Shown: piece by piece, positions 36,471-44,749 of the stretch
Layout: every line of letters starts with the position of its first letter
Position numbering within the stretch: the stretch's first letter is position 1
The notes under the pieces: generated by a model
Databases searched by the model: none
Seen by the model: only the letters and a program-made list of their open reading frames with translations
What the model was told of the DNA's origin: nothing
Program-made: the position numbers and the translations under genes
Origin: Variovorax sp. PCZ-1
Lineage (GTDB): Bacteria; Pseudomonadota; Gammaproteobacteria; Burkholderiales; Burkholderiaceae_C
Length of the DNA: 64,000 bases
Reading direction: 5' to 3'
Assembly: GCF_018413605.1 (NCBI RefSeq)
Contig: NZ_JAHCDN010000001.1
Location: 1,364,001 to 1,428,000 of the forward strand

Positions 36471-38945
36471 ATGCTGTATTTTTCGCTGCCGCTTCTTGCC
36501 TTCGTGCTCGGCTGTGCTGTGCAATTGCAGCAGCGAGAGCTATTTTCTACTTGGATTTATGGTGCTTTTGGGCTGTTTGCCGGCGTAGTTACTGCGCGGA
36601 GTGCTATTCAATTCATAGTAAAGCCTATCGAGCCGCAGGCCAATATCACGCGTATGCATGCAGCCGCTGGATTGCTGATCCTGTGCATTGCTGCGGCTGT
36701 ATTGGGTTTTACGCAAACTGGTTGGCGTGCAGCAGCCTATGCCAGCCAAGCTTTAAGTGCCAGTTTGGAGGGGGCAGACATTCGCATCACTGGCGTGATC
36801 GCGGCCATGCCGCAGCGTGATGAGTCGGGGATGCGCTTCAGGCTGGATGTGGAGTCTGCACAGCTTTTGAAAGAAGGCGATGCCGTGCATGTGCGGCTTG
36901 CGCCGCGAGTTCAGCTGTCTTGGTATCGCAGTTTGCCGCGCCTGTCCGAAGATGCAGCCATCATGCCGTTTGCCGAATTGCAATCAGGCAGCGGAGAGAT
37001 CAAGGCGGGCGAGCGTTGGCAGATGGTGGCGCGGCTGAAAGCGCCGCATGGCAATTTGAACCCCCATAGTTTTGATTACGAGCTCTGGCTATGGGAGCAG
37101 GGCATAGCTGCTACGGGCTATGTGCGCGCCACACCGCGAGAGGCCGCAAGAGGCGATGGGCCGGTGAAGATCGGTGAAACTTGGCAGCATCCCTTGGAGG
37201 CCGCTCGCCAAAAGGTGCGCGATGCCATTTTTGAGCGCGTGAGCAGCCCTCAGCTTGCAGGTGTGGTGGCAGCGCTGGCGGTGGGTGATCAAGCGGCCAT
37301 TGAGCGCGCGGATTGGGATATCTACCGTGCGACTGGCGTGGCGCACTTGATGAGCATTTCTGGCCTTCATATCACCATGTTTGCCTGGGGAGCAGCGCTG
37401 CTCATCGGCAGCCTCTGGCGGCGCAGTATGCGGCTGACCACCTGGCGGCCAGCTCAGCATGCCGCGCTGATCGGCGGCGTGGTGCTGGCTACCGCGTATG
37501 CACTGTTTGCAGGTTGGGGCGTTCCAGCACAGCGTACGGTGTGGATGCTTGGTGCTGTAGCCATTTTGAAGCTCTCAGGCAAGCAGTGGCCATGGCCTTT
37601 GGTTTGGTTGCTCGTTCTCGCGTTGATCGTGGCCTTGGATCCTTGGGCGCTGCTGTCGGCAGGTTTTTGGCTCAGCTTTGTCGCGGTAGGTATTCTGTTT
37701 GCTTCCGATGCAGGGCGGGATCGCTTGCATTCCGCTCATGCGCCACAGAGCATGTGGCAGCGTTTGCAAACCATGCTGCGCGAGCAATGGGTGATCACGC
37801 TGGCGCTTGCCCCTTTGAGTCTGCTCTTGTTCAACCAGGTGTCCTTTGTCGGTCTTGTGGCCAATGCGCTAGCGATTCCTTGGGTCACATTGGTCGCCAC
37901 GCCGCTGGCTTTGCTGGGCGTGATCGCACCGCCTGCTTGGGAGGTAGCGGCACTGTGTGTGCAGGCCATGGGCGTGATGCTCTCTTGGCTTGCGCAGTTG
38001 CCATTTGCTACAGTTTCAGTAGCATCTAGCGCAGGTCTCTTGCCGGCGATAGCCATTTTTGGTGCATTACTTTTGGTGCTCAAGCTGCCTTTGCCGCTGC
38101 GCTTTGCAGGCGCAGTCATGATCTTGCCCATGCTGCTGGTGAGCCCACCGCGCCCCGCGCAGGGGGAGTTTGCACTGCTGGGTGCAGACATTGGTCAAGG
38201 CAATGCCATCCTCGTGCAAACCGCGAATCACAGTTTGCTCTATGACACAGGCCCGCGCTTCTCGCGCGAGAGCGATGCGGGGCAGCGCACACTCGTTCCC
38301 CTGCTGCGCGCCTTGGGAGAGAGGCTGGATGTGCTCATGATCTCTCACCGTGATGCGGATCACATTGGCGGCGCGGCAGCTGTGCTCAAGATGCAGCCAC
38401 AAGCACGGCTGATCAGCTCCATCGAGGCGGAGCATGAGCTGCAGCAGATCCGAACAGCTCAGCGCTGCGAAGCTGGCCAGCGCTGGCAATGGGATGGCGT
38501 GGATTTTGAAATCTTGCATCCGCAGCCTGCGGACTACGATCTCAAGCAAAAACCCAATGCCATCAGTTGTGTGCTTCGCATCAGCAATGGCAAGCAATCC
38601 GCGCTGCTCACTGGCGATTTGGAAGCCACACAAGAGCTTCGCTTGGTGAGTGATCAAGCGAAGCTGAAAGCAGACCTGCTGCTCGTGCCACATCACGGCA
38701 GCAAGACATCATCTAGGCCAGAATTCCTAGACGCTGTTCAGGCTCGCATTGCTTTGGTGCAAGCTGGCTACCGCAACCGATTTCAGCATCCCGTGCCCGA
38801 GGTGATGGTGCGCTATCAGGAGCGCGGTATCCAGGTGATCGACAGCGCCCGCTGTGGCGCCGCCCATTGGCGCAGCGCAGAGCCGCAGACCATTCGCTGC
38901 GAAAGAGATATGCACAAGCGCTACTGGCATCATCGTCTGCCTTGA
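36471..38945 (+). CDS. comEC: DNA internalization-related competence protein ComEC/Rec2
   Basis: The inner membrane channel for DNA uptake in natural transformation. An N-terminal DUF4131-like part is followed by the competence domain (MSISGLHITMFAWGAALLIG and AGWGVPAQRTVWMLG) with about ten helices. The C-terminal metallo-beta-lactamase domain shows DIGQGNAILV, MISHRDADHIGGAAAV and LVPHHGSKTSS. ATG at 36471 is used; ATG at 36390 would add 27 residues but would overlap the divergent RidA start. Two in-frame copies of the dispersed repeat lie inside, at 36563 and 38007. Confidence 0.92.
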   Translation: MLYFSLPLLAFVLGCAVQLQQRELFSTWIYGAFGLFAGVVTARSAIQFIVKPIEPQANITRMHAAAGLLILCIAAAVLGFTQTGWRAAAYASQALSASLEGADIRITGVIAAMPQRDESGMRFRLDVESAQLLKEGDAVHVRLAPRVQLSWYRSLPRLSEDAAIMPFAELQSGSGEIKAGERWQMVARLKAPHGNLNPHSFDYELWLWEQGIAATGYVRATPREAARGDGPVKIGETWQHPLEAARQKVRDAIFERVSSPQLAGVVAALAVGDQAAIERADWDIYRATGVAHLMSISGLHITMFAWGAALLIGSLWRRSMRLTTWRPAQHAALIGGVVLATAYALFAGWGVPAQRTVWMLGAVAILKLSGKQWPWPLVWLLVLALIVALDPWALLSAGFWLSFVAVGILFASDAGRDRLHSAHAPQSMWQRLQTMLREQWVITLALAPLSLLLFNQVSFVGLVANALAIPWVTLVATPLALLGVIAPPAWEVAALCVQAMGVMLSWLAQLPFATVSVASSAGLLPAIAIFGALLLVLKLPLPLRFAGAVMILPMLLVSPPRPAQGEFALLGADIGQGNAILVQTANHSLLYDTGPRFSRESDAGQRTLVPLLRALGERLDVLMISHRDADHIGGAAAVLKMQPQARLISSIEAEHELQQIRTAQRCEAGQRWQWDGVDFEILHPQPADYDLKQKPNAISCVLRISNGKQSALLTGDLEATQELRLVSDQAKLKADLLLVPHHGSKTSSRPEFLDAVQARIALVQAGYRNRFQHPVPEVMVRYQERGIQVIDSARCGAAHWRSAEPQTIRCERDMHKRYWHHRLP
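36563..36622 (-). repeat. Dispersed palindromic repeat (family A), in frame in comEC N-terminus
   Basis: On the plus strand reads TTTGCCGGCGTAGTTACTGC, GCGGAGTGCTATTCAATTC and ATAGTA. Translated as FAGVVTARSAIQFIV, same frame as parC, ligA and the ABC exporter. Nearly identical to the intergenic copy at 46566. Confidence 0.8.
38007..38073 (+). repeat. Dispersed palindromic repeat (family A), in frame in comEC, second copy
   Basis: Reads GCTACAGTTTCAGTAGC, ATCTAGCGCAGGTCTCTTGCC and GGCGATAGCCATTTTTGGTG. Forward orientation, translated as ATVSVASSAGLLPAIAIFG, the same frame as the forward copy in roxA. Confidence 0.65.
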
Positions 38946-39072
38946 TGGCAGCTTGTCAGCACAGCAGCTGAGTTGGCATCAAATGAAATCAAACAGGCCT
39001 TACTTTCCGTCACGCTAACGACTTATTTCTTCACTACGCTTTCGTGAAATTTAATTCGATCGGAGTGCGGTG

Positions 39073-41736
39073 ATGATTTCTTTTCTCGGTAGGTGTTTTG
39101 CGCGAAGCCTGCGCTATCTGGTCATCTCTGGGCTGGCAGCCAGCCTGGTGGCATGTGGTGGCAGCGATGATCCTGCACCCATTGCGATCACTGACCCTGC
39201 TCCGACAGCCACTTTGGTGTTGCCTACTTGCTCGGCTGCAGTTTCAGCAGGCGCACCTTTGACAAATATCACCAGCGTGCAAGGCACGGGCAGCATCAGC
39301 CCTTTGTTGTCACAAACTGTGACAGTGCGCGGCGTGGTCGTTGGCTCATTTCAAAACTCCACCACGCCCACGACAGTGACTCAGCTCAATGGTTTCTTCA
39401 TTCAGCAGGCCGTGGCCGACAGCGATCCATTGACCTCAGAAGGCTTGTTTGTCTTCGCACCTAATGTACAGAAATTCAATACTGGCGACTATGTGCAGGT
39501 GCAAGGTCAGGTCGCGGAGTTTGGCGGCGCAACAGACAGCATCACGCAGCTGTCTGGCTCCGTGACGGCAAGTCTCTGCGGCAGTGGCGTAGCGCTTGCT
39601 CCCGCACAAATCACTTTGCCATTAGCTACGGCCACGACGCTGGAGCGCTATGAAGGCATGCTGGTGCAGATTCAGCAAACATTGGCTGTGACGGAAATGT
39701 TTCAGCTGGGTCAGTTTGGCCAAATGGTTTTGGGCCTGAATGGCCGGCAATTCCACCCGAATAACGGCAACGCTGTCGTGACCAATGCGCAAAATCTGCT
39801 CGCCCGCATCGTGCTTGATGATGGTTCAAGCGCGTCCAATCCTTCACAAATTCCGTATCTAAGCGCTGCTGGCTCGGCAGGAACGCGCCGTATGGGCGAT
39901 ACCGTGCGAAACCTGCAGGGAGTGCTCAGCCACAATTTCGGTGCTTACCGCATTCATCCTGTGGTGGCGCCTGTCTTTACCAATAGCAATCCGCGTCCAA
40001 GTACATCACCCGCTGTGACTGGCACACTCAAAGTAGCCAGTTTCAATGTGCTGAACTACTTCACCACGCTGGGCTCGCGCGGTGCAAACAATGCTGCTGA
40101 ATTCACGCGGCAGAAAGCAAAAATTGTGGAAGCGATTGCTGGCCTGGATGCCGATGTACTGGGCCTGATCGAAATCGAAAATAACAACGATGTGGCAACG
40201 CAAGATCTCCTGGCAGCATTGAATGCAAAAATGGGTGCGGGTACCTATGCTGCAGTGAACAGCGGCACCATTGGCACAGACTTGATCAAGGTCGATATTC
40301 TTTATAAGCCAGCGAAGGTCAAGCGCATTGGCGGCACAGTGTTGCCCACGGGCGCTGATTTAGCCAACTACACCACGGCCAGCGGCAGACCCCCTCTGGC
40401 GCAGCGCTTCGCTTCGGTAGCCAACGACGGTGGTTTCTGGTTCGTTGTGAATCACTTCAAGAGCAAAGGCTCTTGCCCCACTACGGGTGATATTGATGCA
40501 GGTCAGGGCTGCTGGAATCTGGCGCGCACAGCACAAGCGCAAGCCTTGAGCAGCTTTACCAGCAAATTGCAGGCTCAGGGCGAGAATGATGTGATTGTTA
40601 TGGGCGATATCAATAGCTACCTGAACGAAGATCCCGTTGCTGCGCTGAAAACGGCTGGCTATGAAAGCCTGCTTGAGCGTATGCCCGTGAGTGATCGTTA
40701 CACCTATGTGTTTGGTGGTGAAACCGGTGCGCTAGATCACGGCTATGCCTCGACCTCCATGCGCACGCAAGTCACAGGTGTCGGTGTGTGGCACATCAAT
40801 GCTGATGAGCCTACTGTGATTGACTACAACACAGAAAACAAATCTGATGACCGTTATGCTGCAACGCCTTATCGTGCTTCAGATCACGACCCTGTAATTT
40901 TGGGTATCACGCTGGCGGCGGATGCCGCGGTGAATTTGCCAATCCTCAGTGCGGCAGTTCCCGCCAATGCTCAGGTGAGTGTTCCTTATGGCTTGACAAT
41001 TACAGAAGCCGTACCTGGCGGTACAGCCAGCTTCAGCTCATTGAGCGTGAACTGGGGTGACAACACAGCCAATACGCTCACCACCGTGACCACACCGCTA
41101 GGTATCGCTCACACTTACGCTACCAGTGGCACATACACCGTCACGATCAGTGCATTGAATTCCGCTGGCCAATTGACCACTGTGACTGGCGTGGTAGTTG
41201 TGGCTAGTGCACCAGCGGCTGCACCGGATCTGTTCTTCAGCGAGTATTTGGAAGGCACTAGTAATAACAAGGCGCTGGAGATTTACAACCCCACCACGCA
41301 GACCGTGAATTTATCGAGTTATGTCGTCAAGCTTTACAGCAATGGTGGAACCACCGCAGGTAATACCTTGACGTTGACGGGTACCCTAAGTGCAGGGCAA
41401 GCTTTAGTCATTTTCAATTCACAAATGACCCTCACTTTTTCTGCCCCAGTGACGTTCACCAGTTCCGTGACTTTCTTTAACGGTGATGATGCCATCACCT
41501 TAGAAAAATCGGGTGTGGTGATTGATCGCATTGGTCAAGTCGGCTTTGATCCTGGCACGGCGTGGACAGGTGGCGCACTGAGCACTCTGGATCAAACCCT
41601 GCGTCGCAAAAGCACGATCAAGGTGGGTGACAGCAATGCCGCTGGTATATTTAATGTGACAGACCAATGGGAGGCTGCACCTGCTCCCGTGCTCAACAAC
41701 GCCAGCGGCTTAGGCTCCCATACCGTCGTGCCCTGA
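39073..41736 (+). CDS. ExeM/NucH-type extracellular endonuclease, predicted lipoprotein
   Basis: An 887-residue secreted nuclease. The start MISFLGRCFARSLRYLVISG with LVAC (Cys28) is a lipoprotein signal. Residues 50-290 include an OB-like region, FFIQQAVADSDPLTSEGLFV, as in ExeM. The endonuclease/exonuclease/phosphatase domain begins LKVASFNVLNYFTTLG and includes GLIEIENNNDVA, VNHFKSKGSCP and the metal site in MGDINSYLNEDPVAAL and ASDHDPVIL. A PKD-like domain (VNWGDNTANTLTTV) and a C-terminal lamin-tail domain (FFSEYLEGTSNNKALEIYNP) follow. It degrades DNA outside the cell. The neighbour is the DNA-uptake gene comEC. Confidence 0.9.
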   Translation: MISFLGRCFARSLRYLVISGLAASLVACGGSDDPAPIAITDPAPTATLVLPTCSAAVSAGAPLTNITSVQGTGSISPLLSQTVTVRGVVVGSFQNSTTPTTVTQLNGFFIQQAVADSDPLTSEGLFVFAPNVQKFNTGDYVQVQGQVAEFGGATDSITQLSGSVTASLCGSGVALAPAQITLPLATATTLERYEGMLVQIQQTLAVTEMFQLGQFGQMVLGLNGRQFHPNNGNAVVTNAQNLLARIVLDDGSSASNPSQIPYLSAAGSAGTRRMGDTVRNLQGVLSHNFGAYRIHPVVAPVFTNSNPRPSTSPAVTGTLKVASFNVLNYFTTLGSRGANNAAEFTRQKAKIVEAIAGLDADVLGLIEIENNNDVATQDLLAALNAKMGAGTYAAVNSGTIGTDLIKVDILYKPAKVKRIGGTVLPTGADLANYTTASGRPPLAQRFASVANDGGFWFVVNHFKSKGSCPTTGDIDAGQGCWNLARTAQAQALSSFTSKLQAQGENDVIVMGDINSYLNEDPVAALKTAGYESLLERMPVSDRYTYVFGGETGALDHGYASTSMRTQVTGVGVWHINADEPTVIDYNTENKSDDRYAATPYRASDHDPVILGITLAADAAVNLPILSAAVPANAQVSVPYGLTITEAVPGGTASFSSLSVNWGDNTANTLTTVTTPLGIAHTYATSGTYTVTISALNSAGQLTTVTGVVVVASAPAAAPDLFFSEYLEGTSNNKALEIYNPTTQTVNLSSYVVKLYSNGGTTAGNTLTLTGTLSAGQALVIFNSQMTLTFSAPVTFTSSVTFFNGDDAITLEKSGVVIDRIGQVGFDPGTAWTGGALSTLDQTLRRKSTIKVGDSNAAGIFNVTDQWEAAPAPVLNNASGLGSHTVVP

Positions 41737-41750
41737 ATTTTTTCTACTCA

Positions 41751-41774
41751 CCCTCGCTTACCCGAGGGGTTTTG
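41751..41774 (+). terminator. Probable intrinsic terminator after the nuclease gene
   Basis: CCCTCG pairs with CGAGGG around a six-base loop and is followed by GTTTTG. A short T run makes this moderate. Confidence 0.5.
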
Positions 41775-41812
41775 TGGCTTGAAACTTGCTATCCTGTATG
41801 CAGGAGAGTTTC

Positions 41813-43252
41813 ATGACAGCTTTGAAGTTTGACGAAATGCAGGCCACGTCCACGAGCGTTCGGCCTCACTATGCGCGGTATGACCAATGGCTCGCGCGCC
41901 AGCCCCGCGATGTGATGCGGGCGCGGCGCGATGAGGCCGAGATGGTGTTTCGCCGCGTGGGTATCACCTTTGCTGTGTATGGTGAGAAAGATGAAGACGG
42001 CGCTGGCACGGAGCGCTTGATTCCCTTTGATCTCATCCCACGTATCATTCCCGCGCACGAGTGGGCGACGATGGAGAAGGGCTTGATCCAGCGCGTCACG
42101 GCGCTTAATCGCTTCATACATGATATTTATCACAAGCAAGAGATTCTGAAAGCGGGTGTGATCCCCGCCGATCAGATTTTGCGTAACGCGCAATTCCGGC
42201 CAGAGATGGTGGGCGTGAACGTACCACGCCAGATCTACAGCCATATTGCGGGGATTGACATCGTGCGCGCGCCGGATGCGCAAGGCAATGGCGAGTATTA
42301 CGTGCTGGAAGACAATCTGCGGGTGCCCAGCGGCGTGAGCTACATGCTGGAAAACCGCAAGATGATGATGCGGTTGTTTCCTGATTTGTTTGCGCAAAAC
42401 AAAGTGGCTCCGGTAGCGCACTACCCGGATTTGCTGCTGGAGACGCTGCGTAGCGTTGCTCCCGCCACATCTGGTGAACCCACAGTCGTGGTGCTCACGC
42501 CAGGTATGTACAACTCCGCTTACTTTGAGCATGCCTTCCTCGCGCAGCAAATGGGTATTGAGCTCGTGGAAGGACAGGATCTGTTTGTAAAAGACGGCTT
42601 TGTGTATATGCGCACGACGCAAGGTGCAAAAAAAGTGGATGTGATCTACCGTCGCGTGGATGACGATTTCCTTGATCCGAAAGTCTTCCGCCCCACAAGC
42701 ACCTTGGGCTGTGCCGGTTTGATGGAAGCCTACAAGGCAGGCAATGTGACGATCTCCAACGCCGTGGGCACTGGCATTGCTGACGATAAATCCATTTATC
42801 CTTATGTACCCAAGATGATCGAGTTCTACCTCGGCGAGAAACCCATCATCTCCAATGTACCGACCCATATGTGCCGTGATCCGAAAGAGTTGGCCTATGT
42901 GCTTGATCACATGAGCGAGCTGGTGATCAAAGAAGTACATGGTGCAGGCGGCTATGGCATGCTCGTGGGCCCAGCGGCCACGAAAGCAGAAATCGAAGAT
43001 TTCCGCCGCGTGTTGGAAGCCAATCCAAGCAACTACATTGCGCAGCCTACTTTGTCTTTGTCTACTTGCCCCACTTTTGTGGAAGCAGGCATCGCGCCAA
43101 GACACATTGATTTGCGCCCCTTTGTGCTTTCAGGCAAAGAAGTTCAACTCGTTCCCGGTGGCCTCACCCGAGTCGCCCTCAAAGAAGGCTCCTTGGTCGT
43201 GAACTCGTCGCAGGGCGGGGGCACGAAAGACACTTGGGTCATGGAGGAATAA
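41813..43252 (+). CDS. Circularly permuted type 2 ATP-grasp protein
   Basis: A 479-residue member of the family formerly annotated as DUF404/DUF407. Visible blocks are VFRRVGITFAVYGEKDE, RIIPAHEWATMEKGLIQRV, FRPEMVGVNVPRQIYSHIAG, YYVLEDNLRVPSGVSYMLEN and the ATP-grasp parts VIKEVHGAGGYGMLVGP and HIDLRPFVLSG. Such proteins are predicted to form amide or peptide bonds using ATP, but the product is unknown. ATG at 41813 is chosen for its AGGAGAG site. The alpha-E gene follows immediately, the usual partnership. Confidence 0.92.
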   Translation: MTALKFDEMQATSTSVRPHYARYDQWLARQPRDVMRARRDEAEMVFRRVGITFAVYGEKDEDGAGTERLIPFDLIPRIIPAHEWATMEKGLIQRVTALNRFIHDIYHKQEILKAGVIPADQILRNAQFRPEMVGVNVPRQIYSHIAGIDIVRAPDAQGNGEYYVLEDNLRVPSGVSYMLENRKMMMRLFPDLFAQNKVAPVAHYPDLLLETLRSVAPATSGEPTVVVLTPGMYNSAYFEHAFLAQQMGIELVEGQDLFVKDGFVYMRTTQGAKKVDVIYRRVDDDFLDPKVFRPTSTLGCAGLMEAYKAGNVTISNAVGTGIADDKSIYPYVPKMIEFYLGEKPIISNVPTHMCRDPKELAYVLDHMSELVIKEVHGAGGYGMLVGPAATKAEIEDFRRVLEANPSNYIAQPTLSLSTCPTFVEAGIAPRHIDLRPFVLSGKEVQLVPGGLTRVALKEGSLVVNSSQGGGTKDTWVMEE

Positions 43253-43254
43253 AA

Positions 43255-44214
43255 ATGCTGAGTAGAACTGCCGATCATTTGTTTTGGATGGCTCGCTACA
43301 CCGAGCGGGCTGAGAATACCGCGCGTATGCTCGATGTGAATTACCAGACCTCTTTGCTGCCGCAATCCGCAGCAGTGGCGCAGGCTGGCTGGGAGGGCAT
43401 CGTTTCCATCAGCGAGCTGGAAGACAGCTACAAAGCTTGGCACCAGACCGTGAACGCCAAAGATGTGATGCATTTCATGGTGAAAAATGAAATGAATTCA
43501 TCGAGCATCGTGAGCTGCATCAAGCAAGCGCGAGAGAACGCGCGCGCCGTGCGCGGCACGCTCACCACTGAGGTGTGGGAGACGATCAACCAGACTTGGC
43601 TTGAGCTCAAGCGCATGCTCAAGGAAGGCGAGTTTGAGCGCGATCCGGGTAAATTTTTTGAATGGGTGAAATTCAGAAGCCACCTCTCGCGCGGCGTGAC
43701 CGTGGGCACGATGCTGATGGATGAATCTCTGCACTTCATTCGCCTGGGCACATTCCTTGAGCGGGCTGATAACACCGCTCGCTTGCTCGATGTGAAATTT
43801 CATGCGCTGCAAAGCGATTTCTACGGTGCGGCCAACGAGAAAGATCAGGAGCTGGATTTCTACCACTGGAGCGCGATCTTGCGCAGCGTCTCAGGCTTTG
43901 AGATTTATCGCAAGGTCTATCGTAATGTGATCACACCTGAGCGCGTGGCTGAGCTGCTCATGCTGCGCGCCGATATGCCGCGCTCGCTTCATGCCAGTTT
44001 AAATGCCGTGGTGGAAAATCTGCACCTTGTAGCGAATCAGCAATCGCAAGATACGCTGCGCACAGCGGGCAAGCTGCGCGCCGATTTGCAGTTTGGCCGG
44101 ATCGACGAAATTTTGGCAACAGGACTACATGCCTATCTCACGCAATTCTTAGATCGCATCAACGCACTCGGCGCGAAAATCAGCCGTGATTTCTTGGTGC
44201 CGCAGAATGCCTAA
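43255..44214 (+). CDS. Alpha-E domain-containing protein
   Basis: A 319-residue all-helical protein of the alpha-E (DUF403) family. It opens MLSRTADHLFWMARYTERAE and has FLERADNTARLLDVKFHALQ in the middle, the internal repeat of this family. It is nearly always found with the permuted ATP-grasp protein that precedes it here, and probably forms a complex with it. The transglutaminase that often completes the set is absent from this window. GGAGGAAT lies before the ATG at 43255, just two bases after the previous stop. Confidence 0.9.
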   Translation: MLSRTADHLFWMARYTERAENTARMLDVNYQTSLLPQSAAVAQAGWEGIVSISELEDSYKAWHQTVNAKDVMHFMVKNEMNSSSIVSCIKQARENARAVRGTLTTEVWETINQTWLELKRMLKEGEFERDPGKFFEWVKFRSHLSRGVTVGTMLMDESLHFIRLGTFLERADNTARLLDVKFHALQSDFYGAANEKDQELDFYHWSAILRSVSGFEIYRKVYRNVITPERVAELLMLRADMPRSLHASLNAVVENLHLVANQQSQDTLRTAGKLRADLQFGRIDEILATGLHAYLTQFLDRINALGAKISRDFLVPQNA

Positions 44215-44713
44215 GTTTGCGCGCTTTCTGCTGACCGTGCTGCTCGTGTGGCACGGTGCAGCGTTTGCGCAAACGAGCACAGCCGCTAAGCCAACACCAA
44301 GCATCACGACATCCACCAGCACCACAGCCACCAGAAAACCTGCCAACACAGGCGAAATTTTCCGATGGGTCGATAAAAACGGCAAAGTGCAATACGGCGC
44401 TGATGTGCCAGAAGATCGCCGCGCAACAGCCAAGAAGGTCGATACGCGCAGCAATATCGTCTCCTCCCGCGTACCGGCGAGCATCAGCCCGGCTGCACCC
44501 CCCGCTGCGTCTGGCGATGGCGCAGCCCCCATAGCGCGCCAGCCCATCACAGAGCGCGAAAAGTGCGAAGCTGCTTGGCAACGCTACAACGAATCCGTGG
44601 CTTGCTTCTCTCAGAATCGCCAAGGCATCAATGCAGGCCGCACCGGCACTGGCATCTCAGTCGAGGCGCAAACCAAATGCCAAAACATTACCGAGCCTGC
44701 GCCTTGCCGCTGA
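44207..44713 (+). CDS. DUF4124 domain-containing secreted protein
   Basis: A 168-residue exported protein of unknown function. A signal peptide (MPKFARFLLTVLLVWHGAAF, cleaved near AFA-QT) is followed by a threonine- and serine-rich linker and the DUF4124 motif GEIFRWVDKNGKVQYGADVP. The C-terminal half has four cysteines (EKCEAAWQRYNESVACF, QTKCQNITEPAPC) that may form two disulfides. The ATG at 44207 overlaps the end of the alpha-E gene by eight bases, so it is likely translated from the same mRNA. Confidence 0.75.
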   Translation: MPKFARFLLTVLLVWHGAAFAQTSTAAKPTPSITTSTSTTATRKPANTGEIFRWVDKNGKVQYGADVPEDRRATAKKVDTRSNIVSSRVPASISPAAPPAASGDGAAPIARQPITEREKCEAAWQRYNESVACFSQNRQGINAGRTGTGISVEAQTKCQNITEPAPCR

Positions 44714-44749
44714 TGCTTTTGCAGAGTTGCTCTTGATTACACTCTGTGA

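Noticed and set aside
41789-43105. A 438-residue open frame on the minus strand
   Set aside because: It is the shadow of the permuted ATP-grasp gene and shows no recognisable motif.
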